A stretch of 64,000 nt of DNA, taken from assembly GCF_032854445.1 (NCBI RefSeq), contig NC_088300.1, positions 60,426,984 through 60,490,983 of the forward strand, written 5' to 3'. Under the pieces are notes generated by a model that saw nothing but the letters and a program-made list of their open reading frames with translations, was not told where the DNA came from and did no database searches. The stretch comes from Liolophura sinensis. Lineage: Eukaryota; Mollusca; Polyplacophora; Chitonida; Chitonidae. The translations under genes and the position numbers were made by a program. Below, in pieces: positions 14,601-22,689 of the stretch. Numbering within the stretch: position 1 is the first letter of the stretch; each line of letters starts with the position of its first letter.

Positions 14601-15024
14601 GATGTGTTCAGTCGGACCGTAGCTGTTAGCGGACACCTGGAGACTGAAGGGGGAGGGGTCAGTTTGTGCGACGGCATCGTGCTGAGGGAACTGAGTGATG
14701 CATGTGGAGTAGGGCGCACCGCGGCCGTACCCGTCAGCTGAGTGTAGTAGGCAAACAAATCATTATTAGCGTTATCAAAGTTTACATTCAAAAACTTCAC
14801 CGATATAACATTCTGGAGTATGTGCAACGTATATGTAGATGATTAAGTCACTGACCTGCGTCAAACAACACTGTACAGACACAAAAAGAGACTTACCATA
14901 ATAACTCTGAATAAATGGCACTAATATTTAACCATAGTTAAGGTGAACACAACATACGCACCAACAAATGCATTTGCTTGAATTGTACAAAAGAATACCA
15001 GCAACACTGTGGTGAGTATAACCC
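2481..15024 (-). CDS. FRRS1: Ferric-chelate reductase 1-like protein (Reeler-DOMON-cytochrome b561), 14 exons
   Basis: Multi-exon minus-strand gene. Exons in transcript order: 15024-14962, 14737-14597, 13639-13500, 12492-12401, 11410-11310, 11118-10898 (5' end tentative), 10408-10313, 9112-8929, 7349-7233, 6921-6806, 6328-6242, 5210-5054, 4208-4068, 2647-2481. All junctions follow GT-AG and the codon phases agree, giving about 607 codons, near the usual FRRS1 length of about 590. Domain order is hydrophobic leader, Reeler, DOMON, then a b561 core of six hydrophobic segments. Candidate haem ligands are in 'TQLHGVAM', 'WFQMHRVV' and 'FNWAHRLLGKATHILA'. Family knowledge: these membrane proteins carry electrons across endosomal or plasma membranes through two b haems and reduce ferric iron. 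The first codon was not found; it should be in an exon beyond 15,024. Confidence 0.87.
2781..3010 (+). repeat. R1 interspersed repeat, doubled
   Basis: R1 is a recurring block: 'taactgaggtaaactgacaa', 'tttcaccggttacgtgtgac', 'catttgccaactttcacact', then 'ctctatgctgt'. Here its second half occurs twice in tandem (from about 2,835 and 2,920). It has no coding capacity and no clear terminal repeats. It lies in the last intron of the FRRS1-like gene. Confidence 0.75.
3181..3230 (+). ncRNA. Hammerhead-like stem-loop at a retroelement 3' end (candidate)
   Basis: 'ctgatgg' at 3181-3187 is followed by a perfect 6-bp stem (GGGAGA 3189-3194, TCTCCC 3199-3204) with a 4-base loop, then 'gaaa' at 3205-3208. 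That is the order of the hammerhead core (CUGANGA, stem II, GAAA), but the core A9 position is G and I could not find stems I and III. The following 'gcttgtgaataaag' is the kind of end seen on invertebrate retroelements. Confidence 0.35.
3305..3540. repeat. 30-bp minisatellite, about seven copies
   Basis: 'tttgtactttctgacaaact' recurs every 30 bases. As the period is a multiple of three, several frames on both strands stay open (for example LFVLSDKLFG per unit). I treat these frames as by-products. Confidence 0.9.
3895..4052 (+). repeat. R1 interspersed repeat
   Basis: 'taactgaggtaaactgacaa' at 3937 and 'caccggttacgtgtgacaat' at 3967 match R1. It ends about 16 bases 3' (in plus coordinates, upstream) of the exon 13 donor. 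Confidence 0.75.
4068..4208 (-). CDS. FRRS1: FRRS1-like exon 13, b561 fourth and fifth helices
   Basis: It continues 'AADLILAFRLPMVSPEMRHF', then the hydrophobic 'GTTVVAVWISVQVVWEVTF'. Acceptor 'ctttccag', donor 'gtaagt'; the flanking phases agree with exons 12 and 14. Confidence 0.9.
4301..4412 (+). mobile_element. SINE 3'-end fragment
   Basis: 'tctggtttcctccaatcatt', 'gaccggcgtcatataagtta' and 'tatggcgttaaatatgc', followed by an A-rich end, form the conserved 3' end shared by several SINE families here. The 5' part is not recognisable. Confidence 0.6.
4560..4855 (+). mobile_element. Second SINE-like element (family B)
   Basis: It has a tRNA-like box 'ccaggtcgaaatccagctct' and body 'gatatatgtcaggtactggc'. 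It ends 'gtacgccgatatataaacgt' and 'caaataaataaa'. The tail resembles family A but the body differs. It lies in an intron of the FRRS1-like gene. Confidence 0.6.
5054..5210 (-). CDS. FRRS1: FRRS1-like exon 12, b561 third helix and haem-binding loop
   Basis: It encodes 'AHTYIGIIVMAATCGQIFLG', then 'RPKFNWAHRLLGKATHILA'. The 'FNW.HR..G....IL' motif is strongly diagnostic of cytochrome b561. The protein ends phase 1 at 'gtaagg'. Confidence 0.93.
5600..6175. repeat. 52-bp minisatellite, about eleven copies
   Basis: 'acagtagcctaacctaaatc' recurs every 52 bases (for example 5641, 5693, 5745). The last copies switch to a variant with 'gtggaggcattagccaaagc'. It fills the intron between FRRS1-like exons 12 and 11 and ends about 65 bases from exon 11. 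Confidence 0.92.
6242..6328 (-). CDS. FRRS1: FRRS1-like exon 11, b561 second core helix
   Basis: It has 29 codons starting MHRVVTMIAGILTAAGFILI. The His after Met is the second predicted haem ligand. Both ends are phase 0, with a strong acceptor ('gctgcag') and donor 'gtgagt'. Confidence 0.92.
6610..6735. repeat. Imperfect GATGAT microsatellite
   Basis: Repeated 'gatgatgatg' and 'gatgatgaga' blocks lie within the intron just 3' (minus strand) of FRRS1-like exon 10. Confidence 0.6.
6806..6921 (-). CDS. FRRS1: FRRS1-like exon 10, b561 first core helix
   Basis: It encodes GVAMVLAWMLFVSFATVEGR followed by 'YFREGFGSKM' and 'LKLWFQ'. This is helix 1 with the 'A..RYF' end found in this family, leading into the 'WFQ-MHR' start of the next helix. 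The acceptor is 'ttattcag'. Confidence 0.9.
7233..7349 (-). CDS. FRRS1: FRRS1-like exon 9, DOMON-b561 linker and first helix start
   Basis: It runs from 'GGNDLAEHVEAPVLSSGKVD' to 'TTMTLLTQLHG'. The His just before Gly at the head of the first membrane helix is the expected haem-ligand position ('HG.LM..AW') of cytochrome b561 proteins. Confidence 0.9.
7438..7846 (+). mobile_element. Reverse-transcriptase fragment (YIDD box), frameshifted
   Basis: The frame from 7438 reads RYIDDLLALNNP, the catalytic YxDD region of reverse transcriptases, then 'YLYKDEQG', 'RRLYDKRDNFSFDIVNYPYL' and 'PAYFVYISRLV'. I recognise this C-terminal pattern from retroelement ORFs of marine invertebrates, but not the exact clade. 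The frame stops at 7782; the matching continuation 'LKFYNEYNTLVGRYG' lies in the next frame to 7846, so the copy is dead. It sits antisense in an intron of the FRRS1-like gene. Confidence 0.8.
7848..8010. repeat. Degenerate tandem block, about three copies
   Basis: 'cacatagacggcgctgtta', 'aacatagatggcgctggtt' and 'catcatagatggcgcctct' recur at about 7,850, 7,910 and 7,990. Confidence 0.45.
8150..8485 (+). repeat. R2 interspersed repeat
   Basis: R2 is a longer recurring block: 'gcaatcaaagcgcgactgaa', 'gaaaactgatgaccgcttct', 'ttgttttggaaatggatctt', then 'gtatacgaatgtcggatatg'. This is the most complete copy. It has no ORF of note and lies in an FRRS1-like intron next to the RT fragment. Confidence 0.7.
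8929..9112 (-). CDS. FRRS1: FRRS1-like exon 8, DOMON domain end
   Basis: It reads DKLMNMATAEKDGKIYCRFS, then an acidic loop and 'GKVIFIAVGKTYNG'. This matches late DOMON strands ('I.C.F.R' and 'L..A.G'). Acceptor 'ctttatag', donor 'gtaagt', ending with one base of a Gly codon. Confidence 0.9.
9205..9312 (+). repeat. R1 interspersed repeat
   Basis: 'ggctaaggtaaattgacaag' and 'tttcaccagttacgtgtgac' match R1. It lies in the intron upstream of FRRS1-like exon 8. Confidence 0.7.
10313..10408 (-). CDS. FRRS1: FRRS1-like exon 7, DOMON domain
   Basis: It has 32 codons beginning GDDDVVACTVQDSVVSVQH. The 'M-G-D-D-D-V' junction with exon 6 is a hallmark of DOMON domains. Both ends are phase 0; acceptor 'tctcaacag', donor 'gtgagt'. 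Confidence 0.9.
10898..11118 (-). CDS. FRRS1: FRRS1-like exon 6, DOMON domain start
   Basis: It contains EKDCGNTKGCFLNPKTC, two Cys pairs characteristic of the FRRS1 segment before DOMON, then 'SDCTYALSYQLDGDVIHFEM' and 'GYVSVGFSEDDIM'. The donor is the weaker 'gttagc'. The 5' boundary is uncertain: the best pyrimidine-backed acceptor is at 11,098, but only the acceptor giving 11,118 keeps phase with exon 5 as drawn. Confidence 0.82.
11310..11410 (-). CDS. FRRS1: FRRS1-like exon 5, Reeler domain end
   Basis: It encodes ATILKTESIFWVGVTSPHI, the terminal Reeler strand with the 'FW/YWV' signature, followed by a linker rich in Ser, Asn and Gly. It begins with the last base of the split Arg codon and ends in phase 1 at 'gtatgt'. 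Confidence 0.82.
11534..11740. repeat. Tandem duplication of about 109 bp
   Basis: 'ctagacggaagtggtgacgc' is at 11,581 and again at 11,690, with alignable flanks ('cattcatttattccac' and 'cattcattcattccgc'). It lies in the intron between FRRS1-like exons 5 and 4. Confidence 0.75.
12401..12492 (-). CDS. FRRS1: FRRS1-like exon 4, Reeler domain
   Basis: It starts NYMTHVSPKKK and contains 'TFTWTIGSATAGDVIFR', the conserved Trp and Gly of the late Reeler strands. The exon ends 'ttcag' in phase 2 at donor 'gtaatt'. The split Arg codon completes correctly with the next exon. Confidence 0.88.
12832..13090 (+). mobile_element. tRNA-derived SINE (family A), near full length
   Basis: It starts 'gggcctccgtggctcagttg', has a second promoter-like box at 'gtgagttttaagtcgagctc', a central part 'gtacgtcggaaggtcag', and the tail 'gtacggcgtaaaacaccgat' then an A-rich end. 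Copies at 21118, 39484 and elsewhere share the full layout. It lies in an intron of the FRRS1-like gene. Confidence 0.9.
13500..13639 (-). CDS. FRRS1: FRRS1-like exon 3, Reeler domain middle
   Basis: It reads (V)TIVGLEFVGFSLTARR, then 'LGSFVNF' and 'AMNCMGGDK'. The pattern of a beta strand with 'F.GF...AR', then 'G.F' and a Cys, is typical of Reeler domains. Acceptor 'ttcctatag', donor 'gtaagt', phase 1 to phase 0. Confidence 0.88.
14001..14195 (+). mobile_element. Family A SINE, 5'-truncated and diverged
   Basis: It starts within the body at 'atgacccaggagcctgtcac' and ends 'gcgaaaaacaccaaccaaat'. The central part 'gatcgtgggtttcccctgtg' matches the other copies. It lies in an intron of the FRRS1-like gene. 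Confidence 0.8.
14597..14737 (-). CDS. FRRS1: FRRS1-like exon 2, Reeler domain N-terminal part
   Basis: It encodes 46 whole codons beginning DGYGRGAPYSTC, with 'PQH' and 'PSPFSLQVSANSY', the classic opening of Reeler domains (G-x-P followed by a Cys and a conserved Pro-rich stretch). The acceptor is 'ctacactcag' and the donor 'gtaatg'. It ends with one base of a split Val codon. Confidence 0.85.
14962..15024 (-). CDS. FRRS1: FRRS1-like exon 1 (signal-peptide part, tentative)
   Basis: The open frame reads a hydrophobic run (GVILTTVLLVFFCTIQANA) ending 'NAFV', as expected of a secretion signal just before a Reeler domain. It has an acceptor after 'cccctcag' and a donor 'gtgcgt', and it ends in phase 1, which matches the next exon. 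No in-frame ATG is present, so a further upstream exon must supply it. It is supported by phase and hydrophobicity only. Confidence 0.5.
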
Positions 15025-15094
15025 CTGAGGGGAATCTTCATCGCAAGTGGACAAAGGTGTTCACCTCAAATCCAAACTTTATGCGGAAACAGTT

Positions 15095-15790
15095 TGAGCC
15101 CGGACACGAAATCTTTTCTATTTATGTAGTATATATAAGGAAAATGTCTATCTGGTTACCACGACAACTGCGAAAATTGACAAATGTGCGTCTCGACACA
15201 TCGTCATCTGTGTATCTATGTGTCCACCGAAAACTAAAACTCTTGGAGTTATACCCCGGACACGAAATCTTATCTATTTATATAGTATTCATAGGGAAAC
15301 TCGCGATCTGATAACCATGACAACAACCAAAATGAATGTGAGTCGCGACACATCGTCGTCTGTGTGTGTTTGTTTCCACCAAGAATTAAAACTCTACGCA
15401 GGAAACAGAGTTACAGCCTGGAAATGAAATCATACCTATCTGTATAGTATATAAGAGGAAAATGGCTATCAGGTTACCATGTCAATTGTGAAAATGGACA
15501 AGTGTAAGTTGCGACACATCGTCATCTGTGTATCTATGTATCCACCAAAAATTAGAACTCAATGTGGAAAACTGTTGGAGTTACAGCCCGAACACATATT
15601 TATTTATATAGTATAGATAGGGAAATGACAATCTGGCAACCATGACAACTGCGGAAATGGAAAAATGTGATTCGCGACACATTGCCATCTGTGTATGTAT
15701 ATATCCACCAAAAATTAAAACTCTACGCAGAAAACTGTTGGAGTTATAACCCAGGCAAGAATAAGGACAGACGGACAAAGTCACTATAAC
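15095..15790. repeat. Long-period tandem repeat, about 160 bp, four or more copies
   Basis: 'cggacacgaaatctt' at about 15,101 and 15,257, 'cgacacatcgtc' near 15,195, 15,345 and 15,513, and 'gaaaactgttggagttacag' near 15,560 and 15,730 mark a diverged period of roughly 155-165 bases. The array starts just upstream of the first FRRS1-like exon found. Confidence 0.75.
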
Positions 15791-16282
15791 ATAATACGCT
15801 CTGTCTAATGGGTTGGGGCGTATAAAAAATGCTGCTAATTTTTTAATGTAACATAGCTAAAATTGAACTTTCTGCACTTACTGACGAAAAGTAAAGAAAG
15901 CGGATATAAGGGCTGGGAAATGTTGCTTATATTTGCCCCTTCTTAGAAGACAAATACGTGTAACTGATAAATTAAATAAACTAAATTATATTTTCTTTTT
16001 TTAGATTAATATTTTCTCTCACAGCATATACTGATGAAGGATTTACTTTCTGAAATTTGTTAAAAGATTTGCAAAGTTTATACCCCTGGAGAGAAAAACG
16101 ATGGTCATTACGACTAAGGAAACTGTCATCTTAGACGAGTATGATGAATGGTCCAGTGGATTCTTCTGATATCTTTTCTGGACAGCCAACTGAAATCTGT
16201 TAACAAAAGAACATATACGTCTTTCAGTTGTACAAAAAAGCGTGGCTGAGTAAGGCATTTTGGTAAACGATATGTGACAATA
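15791..16282. other. Stretch with no supported gene
   Basis: AT-rich sequence with no coding or repeat signal that I can support. If the FRRS1-like start codon exon exists in the window, it lies at or above about 15,030. Confidence 0.4.
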
Positions 16283-16432
16283 TTTATTAATTTATCTATT
16301 TGATTGGTGTTCACTTGTACGGCGGCGGCCAGCACTATGGAGGGGAGAAACCCTTGACCATCCGCAAGTTGTTGACAGACCTTCCCACGTACGGTCGGAG
16401 AGGAAGCCAGCATGAGCTGGCCTTGAACAGTG
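16283..16432 (-). mobile_element. Family A SINE, 3' half, inverted
   Basis: The plus strand reads 'tttgattggtgttcacttgt', then 'cggcggccagcac' and 'ggagaggaagccagcatgag', the inverted tail and body. The tRNA-like head is missing. Confidence 0.78.
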
Positions 16433-16649
16433 ATGACAGCCGATTCTTAAACGTTAATACTGTTATATAAGACTGTAGTGAGAAAAATCATTTATGAAAG
16501 GGAGCCCTACTTACACATTGCAGATGCCAATACCTTAGTCGTCTATTAACAATTGTTGTCAGTTAACACACAACTCGATCCCATTCAATTCTTGTCTACA
16601 ACCCAACAGCGCTGATAGAAACTGAAAACCTTGTTTCATTAAAACATAG

Positions 16650-16905
16650 ATGTATGATTGCATGATTTATTTATTTATTTATTCATTTATTTATTTAAAC
16701 TGGAGTTTAACTCCAGACAGAAACTTTGGACTTATTTAACGGTCCTATAGGTGGAGGAATCCGTATTCCTCAGAGTAGATCATTGCCCTTCGCTAGGTAC
16801 CTGAAAAATCTCTTGACTTAAAACCGCATCCGACACGGCGAGAGTAGGATTCGAACGCGCGACCTCAAGGGCCTGATGGTCGCAGCCAGAGGGCGAACAT
16901 GACAG
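16650..16905 (-). mobile_element. tRNA-derived SINE (family C), inverted
   Basis: A (TTTA)n run leads into the body 'gcccttcgctaggtacctga', and 'aggattcgaacgcgcgacct' is an inverted tRNA B-box. It shares the body with 32270-32465. It could also be read as a decayed tRNA pseudogene plus tail. Confidence 0.7.
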
Positions 16906-18095
16906 ATGGATATCAAAGATCAGACGTTAAGCATTTGCACTTGTTACACAGAGATTGTATTTACTATATGGCTCAGTACTGGTTGGCATCTATATTTGTT
17001 TTGTTTTTTTATCATTTTTTGTACATACACAGTACCGTGTCCCCCGTTACACGTTAAGACCGCTAATGTACGCTGTGAACTTTGTTGTAGTCACTTCCAA
17101 TTAAATGTGTTCAGCACTAACAGATAACACAACAGCGTTTGTTTTAAGTTCAAACAGTGACGATCTGTAGAGAGCTTTATCTGTCACATAGACACAATCG
17201 ATATTTGTCCAAAAACCGTGTCACTGGGGCAAAAGAGATGAAACAAAGCTGATCTTCAATTTTGATTCTTGTAGATGAAAGAGATTGGTATCTTCATATA
17301 GCAGGTAGTAGAGGCGTATCGACATACTTATAAGTCTCTTAAAGTAAGTAAAAGTTCTAATTTTTTAATAGTTTCTCTAGAGATCTCTAGTTAATATTTA
17401 TTGTTATTATTATTATTCGTCGATGTTACTTTTTGTGAAATATCGCCAGAGCAATGATTAAACCGAATATGTCATTCCCTGAACTGTTATATCTCTCCAG
17501 CTACTTCAGAGTCTCCCCTGACGATGCCGTGGTCGATCTGAAAGTATGCTACATTTCTCGACATCACAATTAATTTGTTCTTGAAGTTCTATAAAAGATT
17601 TCACCTTTAAGAGTGTCAGATGGTCGATGGAAATTTTCTGTTACTCAAGTAATTGTTTTAAGCGCTTGTTGAGAAAACATGGTCAAATAGGCCATGTAAA
17701 CAGGTAATATTTTGGCAATTCTGAGTTTTAAACGTTCGCATTGTTTTCCATGAAATTTTCAAGTTCAGTTTGTAGAATCTAACAATATCCAATACCTTAT
17801 AACAAAAACTACCTTACCTTTAAGACTTTCTATGTTCTTGAGGAGAAATCAGTCCTCTTGCCACCGAGGAATAAGGGAGTCTTGTCGTCTAAGTGTTTGA
17901 ATCCGGACTGTCTGTGTTCGCCCACTTTCACTTATTTCATTCGTGTTTATTGATGTATGATGTGAAGCAAAGCACATGATACAGTGGGGGAGGGGCCTCT
18001 GTCAATCAACCATTGTGGCTTGGCAACCAGATAAAACCTTCAAAAATTACCAATATATCTACACGGTTATCAGATGACCTAAATTTAAGCATCCA
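16906..18095. other. Stretch with no supported gene
   Basis: AT-rich, with (TTA/ATT)n near 17,400. No exon-like frame found. Confidence 0.4.
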
Positions 18096-18310
18096 GGCCC
18101 TAGGATCACGAAGCTGTCTAAGATTTTAGGTAGACTTAGTATTAACTTTAAAACAGTTTATTTCCTTAGAATTGTTAGTTATCTTAGGAATTTTTATTTT
18201 AATGCTTAAGAGATGCCCTAGATTTTCATGACAATGTTGAAAATTAGCTCTTATGTTCAAAAGTAATTAAGGCAAAGTCTGGCTTAAATCTAAGACTGCT
18301 TCTAAGGGCC
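18096..18310. mobile_element. MITE with imperfect terminal inverted repeats
   Basis: The left end 'ggccctaggatcacgaagct' pairs with the right end, whose reverse complement reads 'ggcccttagaagcagtctta'. The element is about 215 bases, AT-rich and without an ORF. 'TCACGAAGCT.TCTAAGA' ends recall non-autonomous DNA transposons common in marine invertebrates. Confidence 0.6.
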
Positions 18311-18624
18311 AGTGCCTTAATAAAGGAGGTAACGTGTCCAGTTGAGAAACCACTTGAATAGTATCATTATACATATATATTTGTGACCTTTTGGAGGTAT
18401 ATTTCGAGGTGCATACTCTTATGGCCGCTTTTGTGTTATAGGCTATGGCGAAAACTAAATAAGCTTAAATTGCATTAGCTAGTCGAATGTAGTTTAATAC
18501 GTATTATTAGAACAACAAAACCATTGCATGATGGAAAAGAATCTTCATATGCTTTGAAGAATGGATTATTAGGGTATTCAACATTAGCTCCTTCATTTTT
18601 TACAAAAGCATGGTGTGTATGAAT

Positions 18625-18697
18625 TCATTTGATGGGTGTTTTACACCGCACTCAAGGATGTACTTCAATTATACGACGGCGTCCAGCATTAGGGTGG
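18625..18697 (-). mobile_element. Family A SINE tail fragment
   Basis: 'gatgggtgttttacaccgca' and 'tatacgacggcgtccagcat' match the inverted tail of family A. Only about 70 bases remain. Confidence 0.6.
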
Positions 18698-18699
18698 GA

Positions 18700-21117
18700 T
18701 TAATAGTATAAATGAACAGAATTGCAAACATTTCACAGGTTACCAAAGACAAACAAAAAGATTTGGATATGAAAGTTAATAAGGTTGCCGCTTTAAGAGA
18801 TTTCCACAGCCAGAAAACACCCTGAAGTAGCGTATTTGAAATGTAGAACTTATATACAAGATAGTTTTTCGATTTTCAAACTGAATGTATAGGGTATACC
18901 GCTTTATACACTTCCATATCGACAGTTCAGCATAATATCGATTACTTTTTGGGTATGAAAGGGATCCTCTTATGTACTGAACTTTATAATATGTATATAC
19001 TTTCATATTTTCCACTCACTAAGTGCACTACAACCTCTTCCCAGCAGAGGAAACTAAAACACAAAGCAAAAACGCTTTGTTTGCTGTTTTGTTTCCAGAG
19101 GGTATGATTCAGTAGACGTGTTAATGTTTTTCTTGGAGGTTACTAAAGTCAGTGCTATTTGGCCTTTAGGGTACGTGACGGTTGCTCTTGGACGTCTCAG
19201 TGCAGAAAAGTCAGTTTAAAATTATACCGTTTCTTCGATACCTCGATATCTCGACGCTTAGCTCTCTGTACTTAATCCTCAGACACGCTGACCCCTGTTT
19301 GCATAATTTAACTAACATTAGACTTTGACACATTCCCAAATATAGAATTCCCAAAGAATGCTATCTACTGACCATAGCAGAAAGCTGCGTCTTGAGAAAA
19401 TCAAAATACTAGAATAGAGAGAAGGAAATCCAAATAAATTGTGACTTTTTTATTCAAACCCAGTGAAAACATGATTAACGTCTGCCTTATATACATGGGC
19501 GGTATATTCGTCGTGGTGAATTAGATGGCCGCGTTGGATATATGAACAGTTGCAATCAAAGCGCAACTGAGATGCATCTTTTGATTATCGACAACTTATA
19601 GCCTCTATTGTTACATGATTTGGATACTGATTTCATCCATTGGCCTGGAACACTTCGGTTTTTTGAGCTCTCCCATTTCTGATAGAAGAATTAATGAACA
19701 GAGTGCCTTAAAGTTTGAGATTTAAACTTACTTTCCAGGTCCATTTATTATTTTTAATGGACATTTTTAATGAGTCGTCAATGACCACATTTTCTGAGTT
19801 GGATTAGCTCCATTTGATCTTTTAGTCATTTCACCCAAACTTGATCTCTCTCGGAAATCAGAAGGCTTTAATCTTATCCTAGTCTCGCGAGCGGATTGGT
19901 TATTTGAGATTAGGAAGGAATCCACAAGAAATATAATAAAGACAGGAGCCGTGCCTGTTGAAACATTCCTTTGTACCTATACAGTCACATGTAGAGTATC
20001 TACTCTCACATGTTAACAAGTTGACAAATTGTTGGCCTACACGTACTTAGCAGTATTTCAAGAGACCACAGTCTTGTTAGTATACTGCGCTAAACATTCT
20101 GCAGGCGGGTATACAACCACTTTAGAACAGCGTTAAAATCTTTTTTCCTCTGAGCGAGCAGCAGATCTAAAGAAATAGACGCAGGCCTTGTGAATATTCT
20201 TTTTAATATAGCTCAGATACTTTTAACATATGCGTGTGTAATCAAATTAAAGACTACATTCAGGCAAAATACATGGTTATTACTGTTCTAACCATTCCAA
20301 ATAATTTTGACCAGAACTTCACATGTGTGATGAGCGTCGCTCAAAGCCAACATCATCACATTGTTTAGGAATAAAGAAGAATACAGTTTGCTTTTGCATT
20401 GTTGAAATAGTTTAATATAGTTTTATATAGTGCAGATGTTTTTTTAATTCATACTTAAACTGATTATATTCCTCTCTGATATCAGGAAGAGGGGTCATTT
20501 TTTGTTGAATTTCTGTATTCCAGAGTAGACGCAAGTGACTATGCTGTATCAATAATGAAGTGGTTCCAAATACATTAAACCAATCAGAAATGCCACCCAT
20601 AATTTCTGTCCGCCTGTTCCTGTTAACAATCAGCGTATGTCTGAACACTGACTTTCTCCAGGCAGTATACAAATACACAGCTCTAAAATATTTCACCGCC
20701 CACTGACATATCCCGAGTTAGTCCTGGAGAAAGCACATTTTATTGTTGCTAGGCTGATCAGAGACAAATGGATACTTGATGATTTTTATTTTAAAATAAA
20801 TCCAATGTATCTAGACTATACTTCAACTTTGTGCACTGGGTCTTGACCGAGCTGTCCTCAGGGGCATAAAGCTGTCAGGCTTCCTTTGTTCGTGTCTTCT
20901 TGCATGATTGATATACGCAATATTTTCGCAAAAATTGGTCATGGATTTTCTTCATTTAGTTATTTTGCGATCTGAGGCGCAATCAAGTCTCATATCATGG
21001 AGATCTGAGCTCATCGCCGGTAAGAAACCACGTTGTATGTGTGACAAGATGGACATCGAGATACTAGAAGTTTAAAGCAGGCAACATGCTTTAGTCAACG
21101 CACATTCAAAAAGTACA
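18700..21117. other. Stretch with no supported gene, R2 fragment inside
   Basis: Short open frames at 18776-19015 and 20412-20696 on the minus strand show no domain or splice support. The only recognised item is the R2 fragment near 19.5 kb. Confidence 0.4.
19500..19690 (+). repeat. R2 fragment
   Basis: 'tgaacagttgcaatcaaagc' and 'gcaactgagatgcatctttt' match the start of R2, and 'ttggcctggaacacttcggt' its centre. Confidence 0.55.
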
Positions 21118-21381
21118 GGGGCCTCCGTGGCTCAGTTGCTTAGCGCGCTAGCGCAGTGTAATGACCCAGGAGTCTCTCACCAATGCGGTCGCTGTGAGTT
21201 CAAGTCCAGCTCATGCTGGCTTCCTCTCCGACCGTATGTGGGAAGGTCTGCCAGCAACCTGCGGATGGTCGTGGGTTTCCCCCGGGCTGTGCCCGGTTTC
21301 CACCCACCATAATGCTGGCCGCCGTCGTATAAGTGAAATATTCTTGAGTACGGCGTAAAACACCAATCAAAAAAAAAAAAT
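21118..21381 (+). mobile_element. tRNA-derived SINE (family A), full length
   Basis: This is the best-preserved plus-strand copy: head at 21118, internal box 'gtgagttcaagtccagctc', tail 'gtacggcgtaaaacaccaat' and a poly(A) run at 21370-21380. The long A-tail suggests a fairly recent insertion. Confidence 0.92.
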
Positions 21382-21429
21382 CAAAAAGTACAATAAAAAC
21401 ACTTGTTCACATTGACGTTTGACGCGTCA

Positions 21430-21590
21430 CTCAATTTTTTCAAATATAGACGACGGTGTTAACTATGAGTGGGGGAAACTGCAAGCCATCTCTTTGCACC
21501 GACGGACCTAAAGTCACAGTGGAGTCAGAAAGAGATGGATTCGAACCTGTTGCCTCACTGGCCAGAGATACAACGGCATCCTGTCTTCAT
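21430..21590 (-). mobile_element. SINE-like element with inverted B-box, decayed
   Basis: 'gagatggattcgaacctgtt' holds an inverted tRNA B-box, preceded by 'gacctaaagtcacagtggag'. It is probably a diverged family C copy just after the family A SINE at 21.1 kb. Confidence 0.45.
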
Positions 21591-21844
21591 CAAGAAACAC
21601 AAACGGCATTGGTTTTTTAATTGTGATTAAATTTTGCAACATACAAATATATCTTCTTGTAACACACCGGGCCCAGTGTCAACATATTCATAGTACCGCC
21701 TAACGATATGCCGAAGGCGCGAGACACGACGCACAAACCGCTCAAATAATGTTCCAGGCCGAATTGGTATATTCATTTTACATTGATGGCCAAGCTAGGT
21801 TGTACCAAAGTTATCGATACTAAAGTCTTAAGTATAACTCCGCT

Positions 21845-21930
21845 CGGGATTGAACTCCGGTTCCACCGACTAGGAGGCAAACACACTACACCGCCATAGC
21901 CGATACCAGAGTCCGTACCACGGCTGGCTT
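21845..21930 (-). mobile_element. tRNA-like SINE head
   Basis: On the minus strand 'atggcggtgtagtgtgtttg' is an A-box-like segment and 'ggagttcaatcccgagcg' a B-box-like segment at tRNA spacing. No clean cloverleaf can be drawn, so it is not called as a functional tRNA. Confidence 0.45.
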
Positions 21931-22689
21931 TCAGTGTATGCACAAGATAGGAGAAGCAAACATTCGATAATATTTTTTTTTTAAAAGTTTTATCGATCGG
22001 ATAAAAACGCCTCCGTAGACAGTGAGAAGTGCAGTTTTCATAAATTAGGCTGGTTGACAGCTGTCTATTATCAAGGGGCTGAACAGTAACGGCACTGATA
22101 GTGGAACGAAGAGTAATATTTGTAAACACACCGAAATGTCACGTAGACACACCCGTGTGTTATAGGAGTAAATTTTCTGACTGTGGACCCAAACTAACAA
22201 CAAACAGGCACAACATATAATTTACAAAATACAGAGACTTGCTAATTTTTTTATCCCTAGAAACTGATTTGATGTGTCGTCATGTCAGTGAACGTTACTA
22301 AAATTGCTGTCAATAATATTAAGTATTAATTATTACCAATACTGCCTTTATTCACTGATTGATTGATTATTCTTTCACGTCAAAATCCAGAATTTTTAAC
22401 ATACATGGAGACGGCCAGTTTTCATGGGTGGAGGAAACCGGGATGCTTAGGCTAAATCAACAGCCACTAACAACATTCGAAGATTTTCCCACATGTGACG
22501 TACAGACTTTCACGCATATATTCATAGGATACAAATGGTCTTTAAGGAACCTAGGCTACGCACAGGGCATCGACCGATTGTTGTCAACAAGTCCCCTGCA
22601 AATAAAGTGAGCTAAGGAAAATACTAATTCGGTGTCCAAGACCGGCATTAAACTCAAACCTAAGTGTGTGCCACATGATTAAGAGTCGC

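Noticed and set aside
16840-16870. 'ggattcgaac' B-boxes here and near 21,540 as genuine tRNA genes
   Set aside because: No complete cloverleaf or acceptor stem; the boxes sit inside SINE-like bodies with A-rich tails.
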